Shown here: in pieces, positions 1 through 11,070 of the stretch
Numbering within the stretch: the stretch's first letter is position 1
Layout of the letters: every line of letters starts with the position of its first letter
Origin: Pyrenochaeta sp. MPI-SDFR-AT-0127
Taxonomy: Eukaryota > Ascomycota > Dothideomycetes > Pleosporales > Cucurbitariaceae
Length of the DNA stretch: 64,000 bases
NCBI GenBank assembly: GCA_020747015.1
Contig: JAGTJM010000052.1
Span: forward strand, 62,001-126,000
Direction: 5' to 3'
Made by a program: the position numbers and the translations under genes
The notes under the pieces: generated by a model
What the model was told of the DNA's origin: nothing
The model's database searches: none
The model's input: only the letters and a program-made list of their open reading frames with translations

Positions 1-1333
1 GGTAGTTGGACTGGTAGTTCAGACCGTCGTAGACGTACTGGTTGTGGTCGACGGAACGGGTGGTTGACTTGTAGAGACCGGTGACCTTTGGCTTTTCAAG
101 GTTCTGGATGTCCCAGATGTAGGTAACGGGGAAACCGTCCTTGGCAGGGGAATCGACGGCGGTGCGGTTGGGATCAATCTGACCCTCGTCGAGCTCGTCG
201 TCCATGACAAGGTGAGTCTGCCAGTACGGGTCGAGAACCCAGCCCTGGTGAGTGTAAGAAGCGCCGACATAGGGGGTGCGTGAGATGATGGTAGAAGCAC
301 CGACACCCTTCTTGTTGGTGACATCGTAGATGGTCAGGGTGTCTTCGTTGTAACCATAGCAAATGTCACGGCCGTAGTACTTCTTGTGGGGGCCACGGTA
401 GACGATGCACTGAGCGTCGTGAGTGTAGCCATCTTGAGGCGCGCAGCCTTCAACATAGGGCTTAGTAGGGTTGTCGAGATTGATGAAAATGGGTCCACCG
501 GCGCAGGTGTCGTTACGGCCGGGACGGCCACCGGATCCGCAGGCAACGGCGTAGTTCTTCTCCTCGTTGCCAACGACGGTGTGTGTACGTCCGGCAATAC
601 CCTGGGTGATGTTGAGCCATGCAACATCCTTGCGGATGTCGAAGGTGTAGGGGTTCTTCGGGGAGAGCTTGAGGAGCTTCTTCAGATCGAAAAACTGAAC
701 GCCGTGGCCTCTTCCCTCTGATCCCACAACTAGGGTGTCCCCGACCTTCTTGATTTCGCGCCAAATGACAGAGTCATTGTTTGCGGGGAGACGGCCAAGA
801 TACTCAAGTTGACCATCCCTGGTCACCTCGGAGAAAGAGGTTCCGTGTGTTTGACCAATGGCAATAAACTCGCGGCCCTTGTGGGTCCAACCCCACGAAC
901 CGGAGCCTTCGCCAATAGCATCGCCAAGCTCCTCATGTGTCTTGAAGTCGTACAAGTCCTACAATTGAGTTAGCATATGCTAAGGTAAATTATGTGAACA
1001 GGTGACATACAATTTTCTTGCACTTGTAGGTTTGATCTGCGTCGCCCTTGACAGCCTCAACGCGACCGTCCTTGCAGGCGATCTTGTTCTTGTTGCTGCG
1101 GTTCTTGGAGAATCCGTTCCACCTCTTGCTGTCGTACTCGCCGGCTGCGCGAGACTTTGCCCAAGCGGCCTGACACTGTTAGTATTTGGTGGCAGTTGAT
1201 GGGCACGATTGGCACTTACCTCCTTTCCGTTCATCATGAGTTCCATGACCTCTCCGGAGGCATATTCCGCATGTGTAAAGCCATGGCCAGCAGCCAATGG
1301 CAGCAAAGCAGTTGCGAGAGTAGCCCACTTCAT
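1..1333 (-). CDS. Secreted choice-of-anchor-B-like (LVIVD-type propeller) protein, 3' end outside window
   Basis: Exons 1333-1220, 1169-1011 and 958-1 (continuing off the left edge); introns 1219-1170 and 1010-959 are GT-AG and keep frame. The first ATG (1333) starts a short hydrophobic signal peptide (MKWATLATALLPLAAG). The body has the run of motifs typical of the bacterial choice-of-anchor B family: SWGWTHKGREFIAIGQTHG, EYLGRLP, EGRGHGVQFFDL, GYTHDAQCIVYRGP, GRDICYGYNEDTLTIYDV, YTHQGWVLD and LVMDDELDEG. These are read as blades of an LVIVD-like beta-propeller; the function is unknown. Cysteines near CKDGR and GGRPGRNDTCAGG fit an extracellular, disulfide-bonded protein. No enzyme residues are recognised. 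Family call is fairly sure, role is not. Confidence 0.75.
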
Positions 1334-2920
1334 CTTTGCGAACAAGACTGCAAATTGACGTTTGGCAGTTGATGATGCAGCAACCTTGAGAGCGGAGACG
1401 TGGTACTTATATTCCCTTGTCGATGTGCGCTACCACCGACCATTGCCTCTCTCTTGTTCGTGGACGGTCGCGTGCGATGCGCCATTGATGACCATCATCC
1501 AGAGAACCTTCCTATCGCAGATGCTCCGAAATTTTAGTATTGGCATCCAAGGCCCGTATCGAAGCATTAACGTTGAGGTGGGCATGCAGTAGAGTGCTGG
1601 GCACGTCTTGGTATCAACATGGGAGAGTGCTCATTTGTCCCACGACCAGGTTCTGGCTTGGCACGTACTCCATGTGCGGTTCGAGAAGAGCGGGGAGGAT
1701 GCTGCGGCTCGAACTCGCCATGCTGCACGTCGGGAGGAGAGACAGGGCCACAGCGGATACGAGTCGACGACGGGCTGGCACATAATGTTGATAGGCAGAT
1801 GAATATACCGGAAAAGGAAGGTGCCAAGGATTGCCGGATTGCATTTGCGCCACAACAACCAACCGTGGGTGCCTTGTACCGACGCCAGGGCATCTTGGAG
1901 AAGGTCGGAGAAGGGGCTGCTGTCCTTAAGCCGAAGAAGGAGGCGTAGCCAGGGTGTCAAGAATTGCGCGGCATAGCATTGTGATGAGACGGAAAAAGCT
2001 GCGTGAAGCACTGGACCCGTCTTCCACACATTGCGTGCTGGGCGGCGACGAGATGCCTCAACGCCTGACCAGGTCGCAAAGGCAAAAATGGGGCAATGTT
2101 AATCCGGACGATGACGGTAGTGGCAGAAGCGTTATTTCTGGCGTCGCGGGGGGGGCTTATCTCGGAGCTACTATGGCTTGGGAAGGCGGCGAGTCCATCG
2201 TCATGGATGGGCTTGGCAGAGGATTGGTCGATGGCCGTCGAGTTGAGCACCAGGCTGCGAAAAAGCGGGCAAACGGGGAGATGGCGATATTGACAGGAGG
2301 GAAGAGGCTTCAAGAAACATATTGGGGTACCATGCGGGTACTTAAGCTACCAGCTTGCTCGACACCCATGCTGGGCGCCCGATGCTCGCACTTGGTGAGC
2401 AAGTTGAGCAGAATTGAGGTGAATTGGCACTTGCAACTTCCAAGGCGACCATGAGGGCGAATTGGACAAGTTGCCGCTGAGGTGCATGTCTTGGTGGGCT
2501 GCCCGCATACCTGTCTCGTGGTAGGGTAGTGTGCTGTGCCTGGCGACTGGGTAGACTATTCAGAGCCGGCGTCCATGCATCTTCTTGGGGGCAGTCGGAA
2601 TCCCCGACTTGTGATCGGCGGAGAGCAATATACCGGTACTGAGAGTAAACTAATGCCAGGCCGAAGCTGCGGTCCAAGGTGAGAAGAGCCTGTGCCGTAG
2701 GTGTATTGCCATGTTAGTAGACATTAGCATGTCAGTGTCAGTGCCCCCTCCAAAGTGAGACGCAGGGAAGGAAAGGAAGGTGCTCCCACCAGGAGAGGCA
2801 GCAGCGATTGCTCGGCTAAACCTGCCCCTCCATCGCACCTTCCCTTCTCACCGGCCGCAGCTCCACACCTCCCAACGCAGCTTCCACCGTCGCCAGTCCC
2901 AAAACAGCGCATTTCACCCC
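1334..2920. other. Intergenic region, divergent promoters
   Basis: About 1.6 kb between the secreted-protein gene (minus) and the cyclin gene (plus). Open frames exist on both strands, the longest at 1954-2454, but they overlap one another, have no recognisable domain and no convincing splice structure. I see upstream regulatory DNA and UTRs only. Confidence 0.5.
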
Positions 2921-4278
2921 ATGAAGCTCACCGAAGACGACCTGTACCGCGCATCGACGCAGTTCCGGAACTGGTCCTTCACGGCCCAGCAGCTCTCTGC
3001 GCAGCGCCACAAGACAAATGCCCAAGCCACCGAGCGCGTCAAGGCAAATGTTGCGCGACAACGCGCCCACCGCGCCCAGCAGGCCGAAAGCGACAGCATC
3101 AGCTCGGGCGTCGACAATGGCAGCGGTGCCAACACGCCAAACCCCGTCTCAGGCGACAGGGACGTCGACTGCCTGACTGCCGACGAGGAGCTGAAGATTG
3201 TCGACGACTTTTGCGAGCGCGCCATCAAGTTGGGCGAGCACTGCAAGTTTCCCTTTGATGTCACCGTACGTCTCCTCATATTCTTTCACAGAGCTCCATT
3301 CCTCCCAGTCCACGTCTACGAGCGGGAGGCTAATCCACATTGTCATTGCAGGCGACATGCATCCAACTCCTCCGCCGCTTCTACCTCTACAATTCTCCCA
3401 TGACATACCACGTCCACAACATCTCCCGCACCGTCATGTACCTCGCCACCAAGGTCGAAACATTCGACGTCTCCGTCAGCACATTCGCCGACTTCTTCCC
3501 CTCCGCAAACGTCACCACAGAGAGCATCCTCGCGCCCGAGTACATGGTCATGCAGGGCTTGCGCTACAATCTCCATGTCAAGCATCCCTTTCGCGCCCTG
3601 CAGGGAGGCAGCATGGAAATGCTAGAGTGTGCCAAGGGTAGCTATGAGGGGCCGAACCACGCAGTCAAGGGTGGAGCAGATGAGATACAGGCACGGCTGA
3701 TGCTGTTGCCCAAACCAAACGGGAAAACTCCTGTCGGGAAATGGGCAGTTGAAGAAGTAGAAAACCGCGTCAAAAACGCAAAATACTACGCCACAAAGAC
3801 TCTCAAGGAGGCTGCGCTCCTCACCGATGCCTACTTCCTTTACACTCCCTCTCATATCTGGCTCGCAGCTCATCTTCTAGCCGACGAGCCGCTCACACTG
3901 TTCTACCTCAGTCTCAAGGTCCCAACTACCTCGCCCATCTACGACAAGGTCGTCGCAACAATAAATGCTTGTGCAAAGCTACTCGCTCATCACCGCCTAT
4001 TCGTCAACGACACCCTGGCCAAAGACGAGAAGGACGCTAGAGAAGCAAAGCATCAAGCCGAAGTGAAGCGACTTATCAACAAGCTCAAAATGTGCCGAGA
4101 TCCCGACAAGATCGACTTGGTCAAGCTGAACCAAGCGCAAAAGAGAGATGCCTTGCAAGGCGGGGAGTTGGAGCAAAGCAAGGCGAAGCGAAGAAAGCTG
4201 GAACGAGAGACGTTTGAAAAGGAGTCGGATTCATTCTGGGGCCCTGAGCTGCCCAAAAATGGAAACATGGCAAATTAG
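2921..4278 (+). CDS. ccl1: Cyclin H homologue Ccl1, TFIIH kinase (TFIIK) cyclin
   Basis: Exons 2921-3265 and 3352-4278 with an 86-bp intron give 423 residues. It should be the cyclin partner of the CDK7-type kinase in TFIIK, which phosphorylates the RNA polymerase II C-terminal domain and acts in nucleotide-excision repair; nuclear. Seen: an N-terminal MKLTEDDLYRASTQFRNW segment typical of the cyclin H helix, then a cyclin box (ATCIQLLRRFYLYNS, HNISRTVMYLATKVE, LRYNLHVKHPFRAL) and a second helical fold around TDAYFLYTPSHIWLAAHLLA. A low-complexity insert lies at about residues 50-85, and the tail is lysine/arginine-rich and coiled-coil-like. Start chosen at the first ATG in frame with the conserved N-terminus. 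Ordinary housekeeping gene. Confidence 0.9.
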
Positions 4279-4916
4279 TTCGGCGGGATTGATCTTTGTT
4301 TGCATAGCGTGGCGTTCTTGCGGCCTCAGTCAATTGACTGGATTGCATCGGCTGGCGTTTGTGTGGGGCATATATCCTTGAGGGGTTGAGCAGTATATCT
4401 GAGAGCTCGCGAATGTAACAACACCTAGACCTTAAGCATACTTTTGCTCCGCAAAAGTCCAAATTAATCAGCCAATTCACTACACATAACAAGCTCCATC
4501 AGTCTCTTGCCATTTTCAACACCCAAATGCTTGTTCAGGTGTGTCCGGGAGCATTTTGGATTGCATTATGTAACTGACTAACTCCTAAAGTTGAACACAG
4601 CCATCTTTCCTTGCGTTTGAGCTGCAGGAAATATCACTGGACTGATTTGTCTTCACCTCAGGAATGATGATTGGCTGAACATGGAGGACGTCTCAGCTGC
4701 CAAGAGCCAGCATCACAGCCTACCTCTCTCAAGGCTACCATCATGACAATGTGCCCCTCCTCTCATCTGATACAAATGACCATATAATACAAAGGACTCT
4801 CATGTTTTGAAGGGTCTTTGACGTTTGTTGGTAGTGCAGGCTGTGCTGCTAACCAGATCAATGAACTTGCCCTACTTCCCCCACCAACTAGTCACAGCGT
4901 GTAAAGAACCGAGAAG
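4279..4916. other. Intergenic region
   Basis: 3' flank of the cyclin gene and 5' flank of the GTPase gene. No coding frame, repeat or RNA gene is supported here. Confidence 0.5.
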
Positions 4917-6441
4917 ATGCGTTTCTTTAGGGGTCGAAGCGATGAACAATCAAGCGGGTCTGACCACGGAACTGAACGAACTCAAGGCTCTACATCAAAG
5001 CTGAATAGAACACCACAAGAAGACTTTGGCAAAGGGACCTCGAATCTACAAATAACGTACGTTCATCACATAAGCCACGAGAATCCTCAATCCTGATGAG
5101 TGCTAGTGATAATGATGTCATTATTCTTGTCATGGGCGTTACCGGTAGCGGAAAGAGTCGCTTTATTGGCCATTTGACCAAGTTAGATGTTGAAGTGGGC
5201 CACAATTTAGACTCTTGTAAGTCAGAAGCTTGGTTTAATGCCGGCTCAGACGCTGATGAAATCTAGGTACCGCTGATGTGAACATGTATCCGTGTACCTA
5301 CAAAGACGGGAGTAGGATATTCCTCATTGATACCCCAGGCTTTGATGAGTCTGTACTCACAGATACTGATATTTTGAGAATGGTCGCGTACTTCTTGGCT
5401 ACAACCTATTCAAGAAAGATCAAACTCGCAGGCATCATCTATCTACACCCTATATCAGCCACTAGAATGACTGGGTCTGCTGTCAAGAACCTAGCTCTGT
5501 TCAAGGCGCTCTGCGGGACACGCAGCCTTGAGCATGTCGTCCTTGCCACGACGTTTTGGGATTTATTCGCACATCCAAGCTCCGAACATGGCTGCCGTCA
5601 GCGCGAAAAGGCATTGGCCGAGACTCCTGATTATTGGGGAGATATGCTGGATAGTGGCAGCAAAATGTTTCGCTACCAGAATACAGACACTTCGGCGTGG
5701 CAGATAATCGAACATATTATGCTCTCCCGGGGCAGAATGGTGCTTGATATTCAACAGCAAATGATAGATCAACGGCGAGCCTTAAGCGAAACGTCAGCAG
5801 GCCAGATAGTGGAGTGCGAGCTCCAGAAACAACGCCTCAGGTACGAGAAGAAATTAGAGCATGTGCGCGAGACACTCGATGCGCCATCGTCCCCCGAGGA
5901 CAAAGAATTGACGGAAATTTTGACAAGTGAGGAGGCCAACACTACCGCTGCCATGAGGCGAACAAAAGAAGAAGTAGCAAGGCTTAAGGTGGATTATACG
6001 CAACTGCAAGCCGAAGAGGGGCTAGAGTACCAAAAGCGTCTGAGGCTCCTAGACGAAGCCTTGAAACAACAGAAGTCTATTGCAGACGAGAGTCAGGCCG
6101 CGCTCAAGCAACTTAGAACCGAAACTTCTCAGCTCCGCAGTGAACTCGACCAACTCCACGCCAGCAGCACAAGAGAAAAGGAAGCCGTTGCAGGAAGCCG
6201 AGAACCGCAGCGTGAGCCGGACTCGAAGCAAGTAGCCACGACAGAGATGGAACGCCAAGCGCGTGTCGAGCAGGTCAAAACAAGTAACCTTCTCATTATT
6301 GTTCAAAGTATTGCTGGCCTGGCACTCACGGGGGCTGGAACAATATCTGGTAATAATTATATGGCGATAACTGGCGCCGTCATGATAGGACACGCCGCTC
6401 ACAGTGCTGCATCCTGTGCCAGGCAGCCAGTTGGATCATGA
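4917..6441 (+). CDS. AIG1/septin-like P-loop GTPase with coiled coil and C-terminal membrane segment
   Basis: Exons 4917-5056, 5101-5216 and 5267-6441 (introns 44 and 50 bp) give 476 residues. A short polar N-terminus is followed by a P-loop GVTGSGKS at residues 59-66 and a switch-II DTPGF at 107-111. ATTFWD stands where NKxD is expected; TTxWD-type G4 motifs are usual in fungal AIG1-like GTPases. From about residue 215 to 400 a charged heptad-rich coiled coil follows (many E/K/Q, LRSELDQL). The last 50 residues are hydrophobic and glycine-rich (LLIIVQSIAGLALTGAG, MAITGAVMIGHAAHS), enough for one or two membrane passes. The family is common and expanded in filamentous fungi; its function is not established. 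Membrane-bound oligomerising GTPase is inferred from layout. Confidence 0.72.
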
Positions 6442-6734
6442 AGCGAAGAGCCTCACACGGCTCGCCTCTAGATTCGTAAGAATAGGAAAAGGTAAAACAG
6501 GAAACTTACATAAAAATTCACATGTGTATAGAGTCGTCTTACATCGCGCCTTGAGTTCATGTCATCATTGGCGGCTTATTTTCTGATCTTGCAGCCTTAG
6601 CTCCGATTTCTCCACACGAGTGAGCGGTGTCAGCAATAGCCCCAGACGACATCTCTTATGCACCACCACATCATATACTCTCTCATCACAGTCAAGCGCC
6701 GCAACGCAATCTCAGCCCGGTTACATTGTGGCGC

Positions 6735-7930
6735 TCAAAATATTGCCAGGGCGTTCGGCGGCGAGCCTACGAGGCCTGGGATATGGAGCGGTACAGAAGT
6801 AAGCAAGAACGTGTATCGACCCGTCTTCTTACAATGCGCTGATAGCGCCTTGAGATCCCACAGTTCGCCAATGGACATGCCAAACATCGACAGAAGCCAT
6901 GGATGTAGAACTACTCTAGTCAGCCCTTGGCATCGAGTATATGCTTCATTACACACTCACCGAGATCTTCAAGCGACACCACTTCTCTCTTCTCGTTCAA
7001 TGGCGGTAGCGCCTCGAAAGCCCATGTATCACCAGCTACTGCGCTGAAGTGTTGATTCCATAGCCATTTGGCAGATTCTGTGGATCCATCAACACCAGTG
7101 ATCTGTATCTTCGCCATTTTTGCGAAATCGGCTGGAGTCGGCGCGTCCAGGACCTCAGTCATGCCAGTGCGAACAATCAGCACGTCTCCGCGTCGGAACT
7201 CGATGTTGTTGTGCTTCGCAATAGTCTCGATTTCGGCAATGGTAATGCGATGGCCGTCCATTGGTTGAAAGATGGCGTCATCCCCTGTTTTACCTTCCGC
7301 GGCAGCATTTTCCTCATACCACGCTTTGAAATCGATGAGAACACCGCGAGCTACAAGACCGCCGGCTTCATGCCAATGGTCCAGAGTCGGCATCTTATTC
7401 TCTGCTGTCGTAGAGGTAGAGAGTGCATCCTTGGTAACCTTGATACCATTGTAGGCAAGCTTGGTTTTTTGATCTTGCCAGTGGACAAGGCTGTCCCATT
7501 GGCTAGTTTTCTACTATCCTTTAACTTGTTGTGGGACTACAGAGACCGTGGAGGAGTACCTGGGTGTTGAAATTGATCTCATCATCCCACCCTTCACCCG
7601 TACCAAGTCCTCCCTCCCTGAGTGTCATAACCTTGTGTACAGGGTCTATGCGACCCGGCATAGGAAATTTGAATGCATTCAAGGGCCAACTGCACAATGT
7701 TAGCTTCAGACCGAGCCTGTCGGGTTCATCAAAGTTACAACATACTTGAGCGATATGGAGACGCCGTCTCTCGCCTCTTTGCATGCAGCAGCGACCACGT
7801 CTGGAGTAAGAAGGTTCAAGGTACCCCGCAAGTCCTTATTGCCATCCTTGTCAAATACACCCCAAGCACAACCTTGAGGCATACCCTCCACCGCCGGAAG
7901 GCTATCAAAATCAGGTATTGAACTAGACAT
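6735..7930 (-). CDS. Cyclase-family (kynurenine-formamidase-like) metal hydrolase
   Basis: Four exons: 7930-7746, 7689-7560, 7510-6961 and 6910-6735; introns 56, 49 and 50 bp; 346 residues. The protein belongs to the cyclase family (PF04199), metal-dependent hydrolases that include bacterial kynurenine formamidase. Seen: CAWGVFDKDGNKDLRGTLN near the N-terminus, SQWDSLVHW (family metal-site region), DHWHEAGGLVARGVLIDF, RRGDVLIVRTGM, and the ending IGELWDLKALSAHC plus LTSVPLHIPGLVGSPPNALAI, all characteristic of the fungal branch. The third 3' splice site could be at 6914 instead of 6911, adding one codon. It is transcribed divergently from the Baeyer-Villiger monooxygenase across a 498-bp shared promoter, which suggests a joint degradative or secondary-metabolic role. 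Substrate unknown. Confidence 0.82.
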
Positions 7931-8428
7931 TTTGGCAAAACGTTACTGAACCCGCAGCCCTGGATCTGTGGCCTATTCGCGAAGACATCTCTTGGTTTTA
8001 TATGTTCTCGGCCCCGCGGTTGGTAACCACTTGACAGCTGCAACCGAAGGTTTGAATACCTGCGGGCTAATATCGTGAATGTTTCTCATTGGCGGATATG
8101 CGAGGGTTGTGCAACTCGGACCCACATATGTTCCACGGGGTAAGTTCTGATCGACACAACATCAATCGAAACATACGGCAGATACGGTCCCAAGATGTGC
8201 TGAGTGGGGAAGTGCCCTGTCAAGAGGGATTTTCGTGCAACGTGGACCTGAACCGGCAAAACGCCAACAATCTCACGTCACTCCTGCTTGTTTGCTACGT
8301 CGTGGCAAATCCTATTCTCTCTTATATACTGTGTAAGCACTAAAGTACCAACAAACCTACTCTGCGACTACTACTTTATCTCCTCAAAGTACCTTCCAAA
8401 CACAGATCCCACCGCAATCGAAATCAGT
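7931..8428. promoter_or_regulatory. Shared divergent promoter of cyclase-family and monooxygenase genes
   Basis: A 498-bp spacer between two divergent start codons. A TATATA-like stretch lies near 8323-8331 about 100 bp before the monooxygenase ATG. No other element is claimed. Confidence 0.4.
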
Positions 8429-10384
8429 ATGGCAACTGTCATTGAGTCCAACGAATCTGCCGTCCCACCGGAGCAGAAGTACTTCGTCGAGGCAGCGAAG
8501 CGCAGGAGAGCGGACGGAACAAAGCAGTTCCAATTGCTTCGCTCCAGCGACAATGAGAAGCTCCGCCATCTTGCTGATGATTTGTATGCTGATCATGCGG
8601 CCCTCGACAAACTTCCTCTTCCAATCAATTCAGGCGGCCGCATCAAGTTCTTAATTCTAGGTGCTGGAATCGGCGGTATTGTTTTAGCTATCAAGTTGAT
8701 CAAGCAAGGTTTCAGCGCAGATCAAATCCTTCTCGTTGAGACTGCTGGAGGTGTCGGCGGAACTTGGTATTGGAATCGCTACCCAGGGCTACATTGCGAC
8801 GTCGAATCGTATTGCTACCTTCCGCTGCTCGAGGAGACAGGCTATATGCCGAAGCAAAAGTATTCTTCCAGTGTGGAAATCCGGACGTACCTTGAAGACA
8901 CCGTCGCAAAATTCGGCCTGAAGAACCGGATCTTGTTTCGCAGCGATGCCAAAGGCCTTGAATGGAATGAAACCTTCAAGATCTGGAAAGCCATCGTTAC
9001 GACGCGACGCGGGCCAGAAGGGAAGGAGGAGAAGGACATCTCTATTCAGGCCGATTTTGTCATAACCGCAAGCGGGCTGTTCCCACACCCGCAAGTGCCA
9101 AAAGTACCTGGTCTCGCTGACTTCGAAGGACCCATGCTGCATACTGCACGGTGGGACTATAGTATTACCGGAGGATCGAGCGATACTGCATTTCCTGAAT
9201 TGGAAAAGCTCAAAGGTAAACGTGTTGGCATCATTGGCACCGGAGCAACAGCAATCCAGGTGGTACCTCAATTGGCCAAGTATGCCAAAGAGTTGTACGT
9301 GTTCCAACGCACACCTTCTCAAGTAAACACTCGAGGGCAGCGCGACACAAATCCTGTAGAGTGGAAAGATAAGATTGCCAAGAACCCGGGCTGGCATAAG
9401 GACCGCATGGAGAATTTTGCGCAACGTCTTTCTGGAGACCTTCCACCTGACGCTGAAAATCTTGTCGATGATGGGTGGACGCACATGCAGGCTTATTGCG
9501 CTATCATCGGAAGTAGCCGCTTTGGCGTCATCACGCCGGACAAAGCCCAGGAGCATATCGGCACCCTCATGGCACTTGATTCTGAGCACAACACGAAGGC
9601 ACGAGAACGTATCCAGCAAATCGTGAAAGACAAAGAAACGGCCGACAATTTGACACCTTGGTACCCTACGTGGTGCAAGCGTCCCACCTTCAGCGATGTG
9701 TACCTGGATACCTTCAATAACGACAATGTACATCTGATTCACACCGATGGCCGAGGAATCGATAGTGTAACATCCAATAGCGTCGTTGCCAATGGCCAGG
9801 ATTATCCAATCGACATCCTTGTTTTGAGCACTGGATACCGTGCTCCCTCAACGGCTGGGGACCCAGGATCACTCATGGGGACCGAAATCTGCGGAAAGGA
9901 TGGACTTCGTTTGGCTGATAAGTGGGAGCAAAAGGGCATAAGCACACTCCACGGTGTCTTCACAAACGGGTTCCCAAACCTCTTCTTCCAGAGCGTACCG
10001 CAAGGTGGTGCGACCGCAAACTATGCTCATGTGCTTCACGTATTGAGCGACCACATCGCCTCGATCATTCACACTGGTCATAAGCGCTCCTCAAAAGACG
10101 AGAATCGCGTTGTGATAGAGCTTTCCGCTGCAGCGGAGGACATGTGGGGAATGACGATTGCGCAAGGCGCAGCGTACTTCAGCGGATTCGCGGTATGCAC
10201 GCCAGGTTATCTCAACCTGGAGGGCGAGGCGTTGCAAATGCCTCCTCCAGAAGACCAAATGGCTATGTTGAAGAAGGCCAAGGCCGCGATTTGGAGCAAA
10301 GGCTTGGTTGACTTTACTCGTGAGATAGAGAGATGGCGGAGCGATGGCAAGTTAGAGGGCGTGGAGATTACCATTGAAGCGTGA
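8429..10384 (+). CDS. Baeyer-Villiger flavin monooxygenase (class B FMO)
   Basis: Single exon, 651 residues; ATG 8429 is the first methionine codon of the frame. The enzyme should use FAD and NADPH to insert oxygen next to a ketone, giving an ester or lactone. Seen: FAD site GAGIGG at residues 78-83, GGTWYWNRYPGLHCDVES (the GGTWYWNRYPG motif of BVMOs) at about 110-127, the BVMO fingerprint FEGPMLHTARWD at 232-243, and the NADPH site GTGATA at 270-275 followed by VFQRTPSQ. The N-terminal extension of about 70 residues matches the larger fungal BVMOs found in steroid, ketone and meroterpenoid pathways. No secretion signal. It is paired divergently with a cyclase-family hydrolase, which could open a lactone or ring product; that link is inferred. 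Confidence 0.92.
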   Translation: MATVIESNESAVPPEQKYFVEAAKRRRADGTKQFQLLRSSDNEKLRHLADDLYADHAALDKLPLPINSGGRIKFLILGAGIGGIVLAIKLIKQGFSADQILLVETAGGVGGTWYWNRYPGLHCDVESYCYLPLLEETGYMPKQKYSSSVEIRTYLEDTVAKFGLKNRILFRSDAKGLEWNETFKIWKAIVTTRRGPEGKEEKDISIQADFVITASGLFPHPQVPKVPGLADFEGPMLHTARWDYSITGGSSDTAFPELEKLKGKRVGIIGTGATAIQVVPQLAKYAKELYVFQRTPSQVNTRGQRDTNPVEWKDKIAKNPGWHKDRMENFAQRLSGDLPPDAENLVDDGWTHMQAYCAIIGSSRFGVITPDKAQEHIGTLMALDSEHNTKARERIQQIVKDKETADNLTPWYPTWCKRPTFSDVYLDTFNNDNVHLIHTDGRGIDSVTSNSVVANGQDYPIDILVLSTGYRAPSTAGDPGSLMGTEICGKDGLRLADKWEQKGISTLHGVFTNGFPNLFFQSVPQGGATANYAHVLHVLSDHIASIIHTGHKRSSKDENRVVIELSAAAEDMWGMTIAQGAAYFSGFAVCTPGYLNLEGEALQMPPPEDQMAMLKKAKAAIWSKGLVDFTREIERWRSDGKLEGVEITIEA

Positions 10385-11070
10385 GGAGGCAGGGGCAGAG
10401 TATAGATGATGCATGCCGCGGAAAGCTTTCGGCCTCCAGAGGTTACAAATGCTCGCATGATAGTTTAGCATTTCGAATAAAGACACGCAAAGCGCTCGAG
10501 AGGAGCCCATAGAAACGACTTCGAGAATCTCCAGACTTAATCATACGGGGAACCTACATTAAAAACATTACTAAAAAGAACAAACATGTCAAAGGTGATA
10601 TCGATGTAAACGCAAGCACTACTCCTGAGATGATAACTCCTTGTGCAGCATATCCTGTTGCGAGCTGGCGCTATCGCTATCGCTATCGCCATCGCATCGC
10701 ACACTAGGTAGGCAACGAGCAAGGATACGATTTGCGACGTACCAAGCCTTAGTCTAACCAAACATGCGCAGACGTGTTGGATAGATATGAGTGGACATTT
10801 GCACAAATTTGGAGGCGGCTCAGCTGCGTCGCTTAGAGCAGTTGATTCGTCGAACTACTTGTGGCTATGCACCGACGAACATTTCAGCTGAGCCCTTACC
10901 CTTCAGCTTCTACAATGCGGATATATACAAAGACACTGTACTTACCATTCCTAATATCTCGCAAACGTACTTTTCCATCTTGTAATTGTTTGATATAAGC
11001 TGACTGCTGCGTGGGTTTCTGATCGTTCACTCTTGGCTCCTCTGCACACTCTAATCAACCCAGGCTCGAA
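10385..11070. other. Intergenic region with short CGCTAT repeat
   Basis: 3' flank of the monooxygenase and 5' flank of the F-box-like gene. It contains the small tandem repeat listed separately and no supported gene. Confidence 0.5.
10669..10700. repeat. CGCTAT hexamer microsatellite
   Basis: About three clean CGCTAT units followed by two degenerate units (CGCCAT, CGCATCGC). Simple tandem repeat in intergenic DNA. Confidence 0.8.

Noticed and set aside
1954..2454. 166-codon plus-strand frame upstream of cyclin H
   Set aside because: No domain, overlapped by frames of like length on the other strand, and lying in what should be a divergent promoter.
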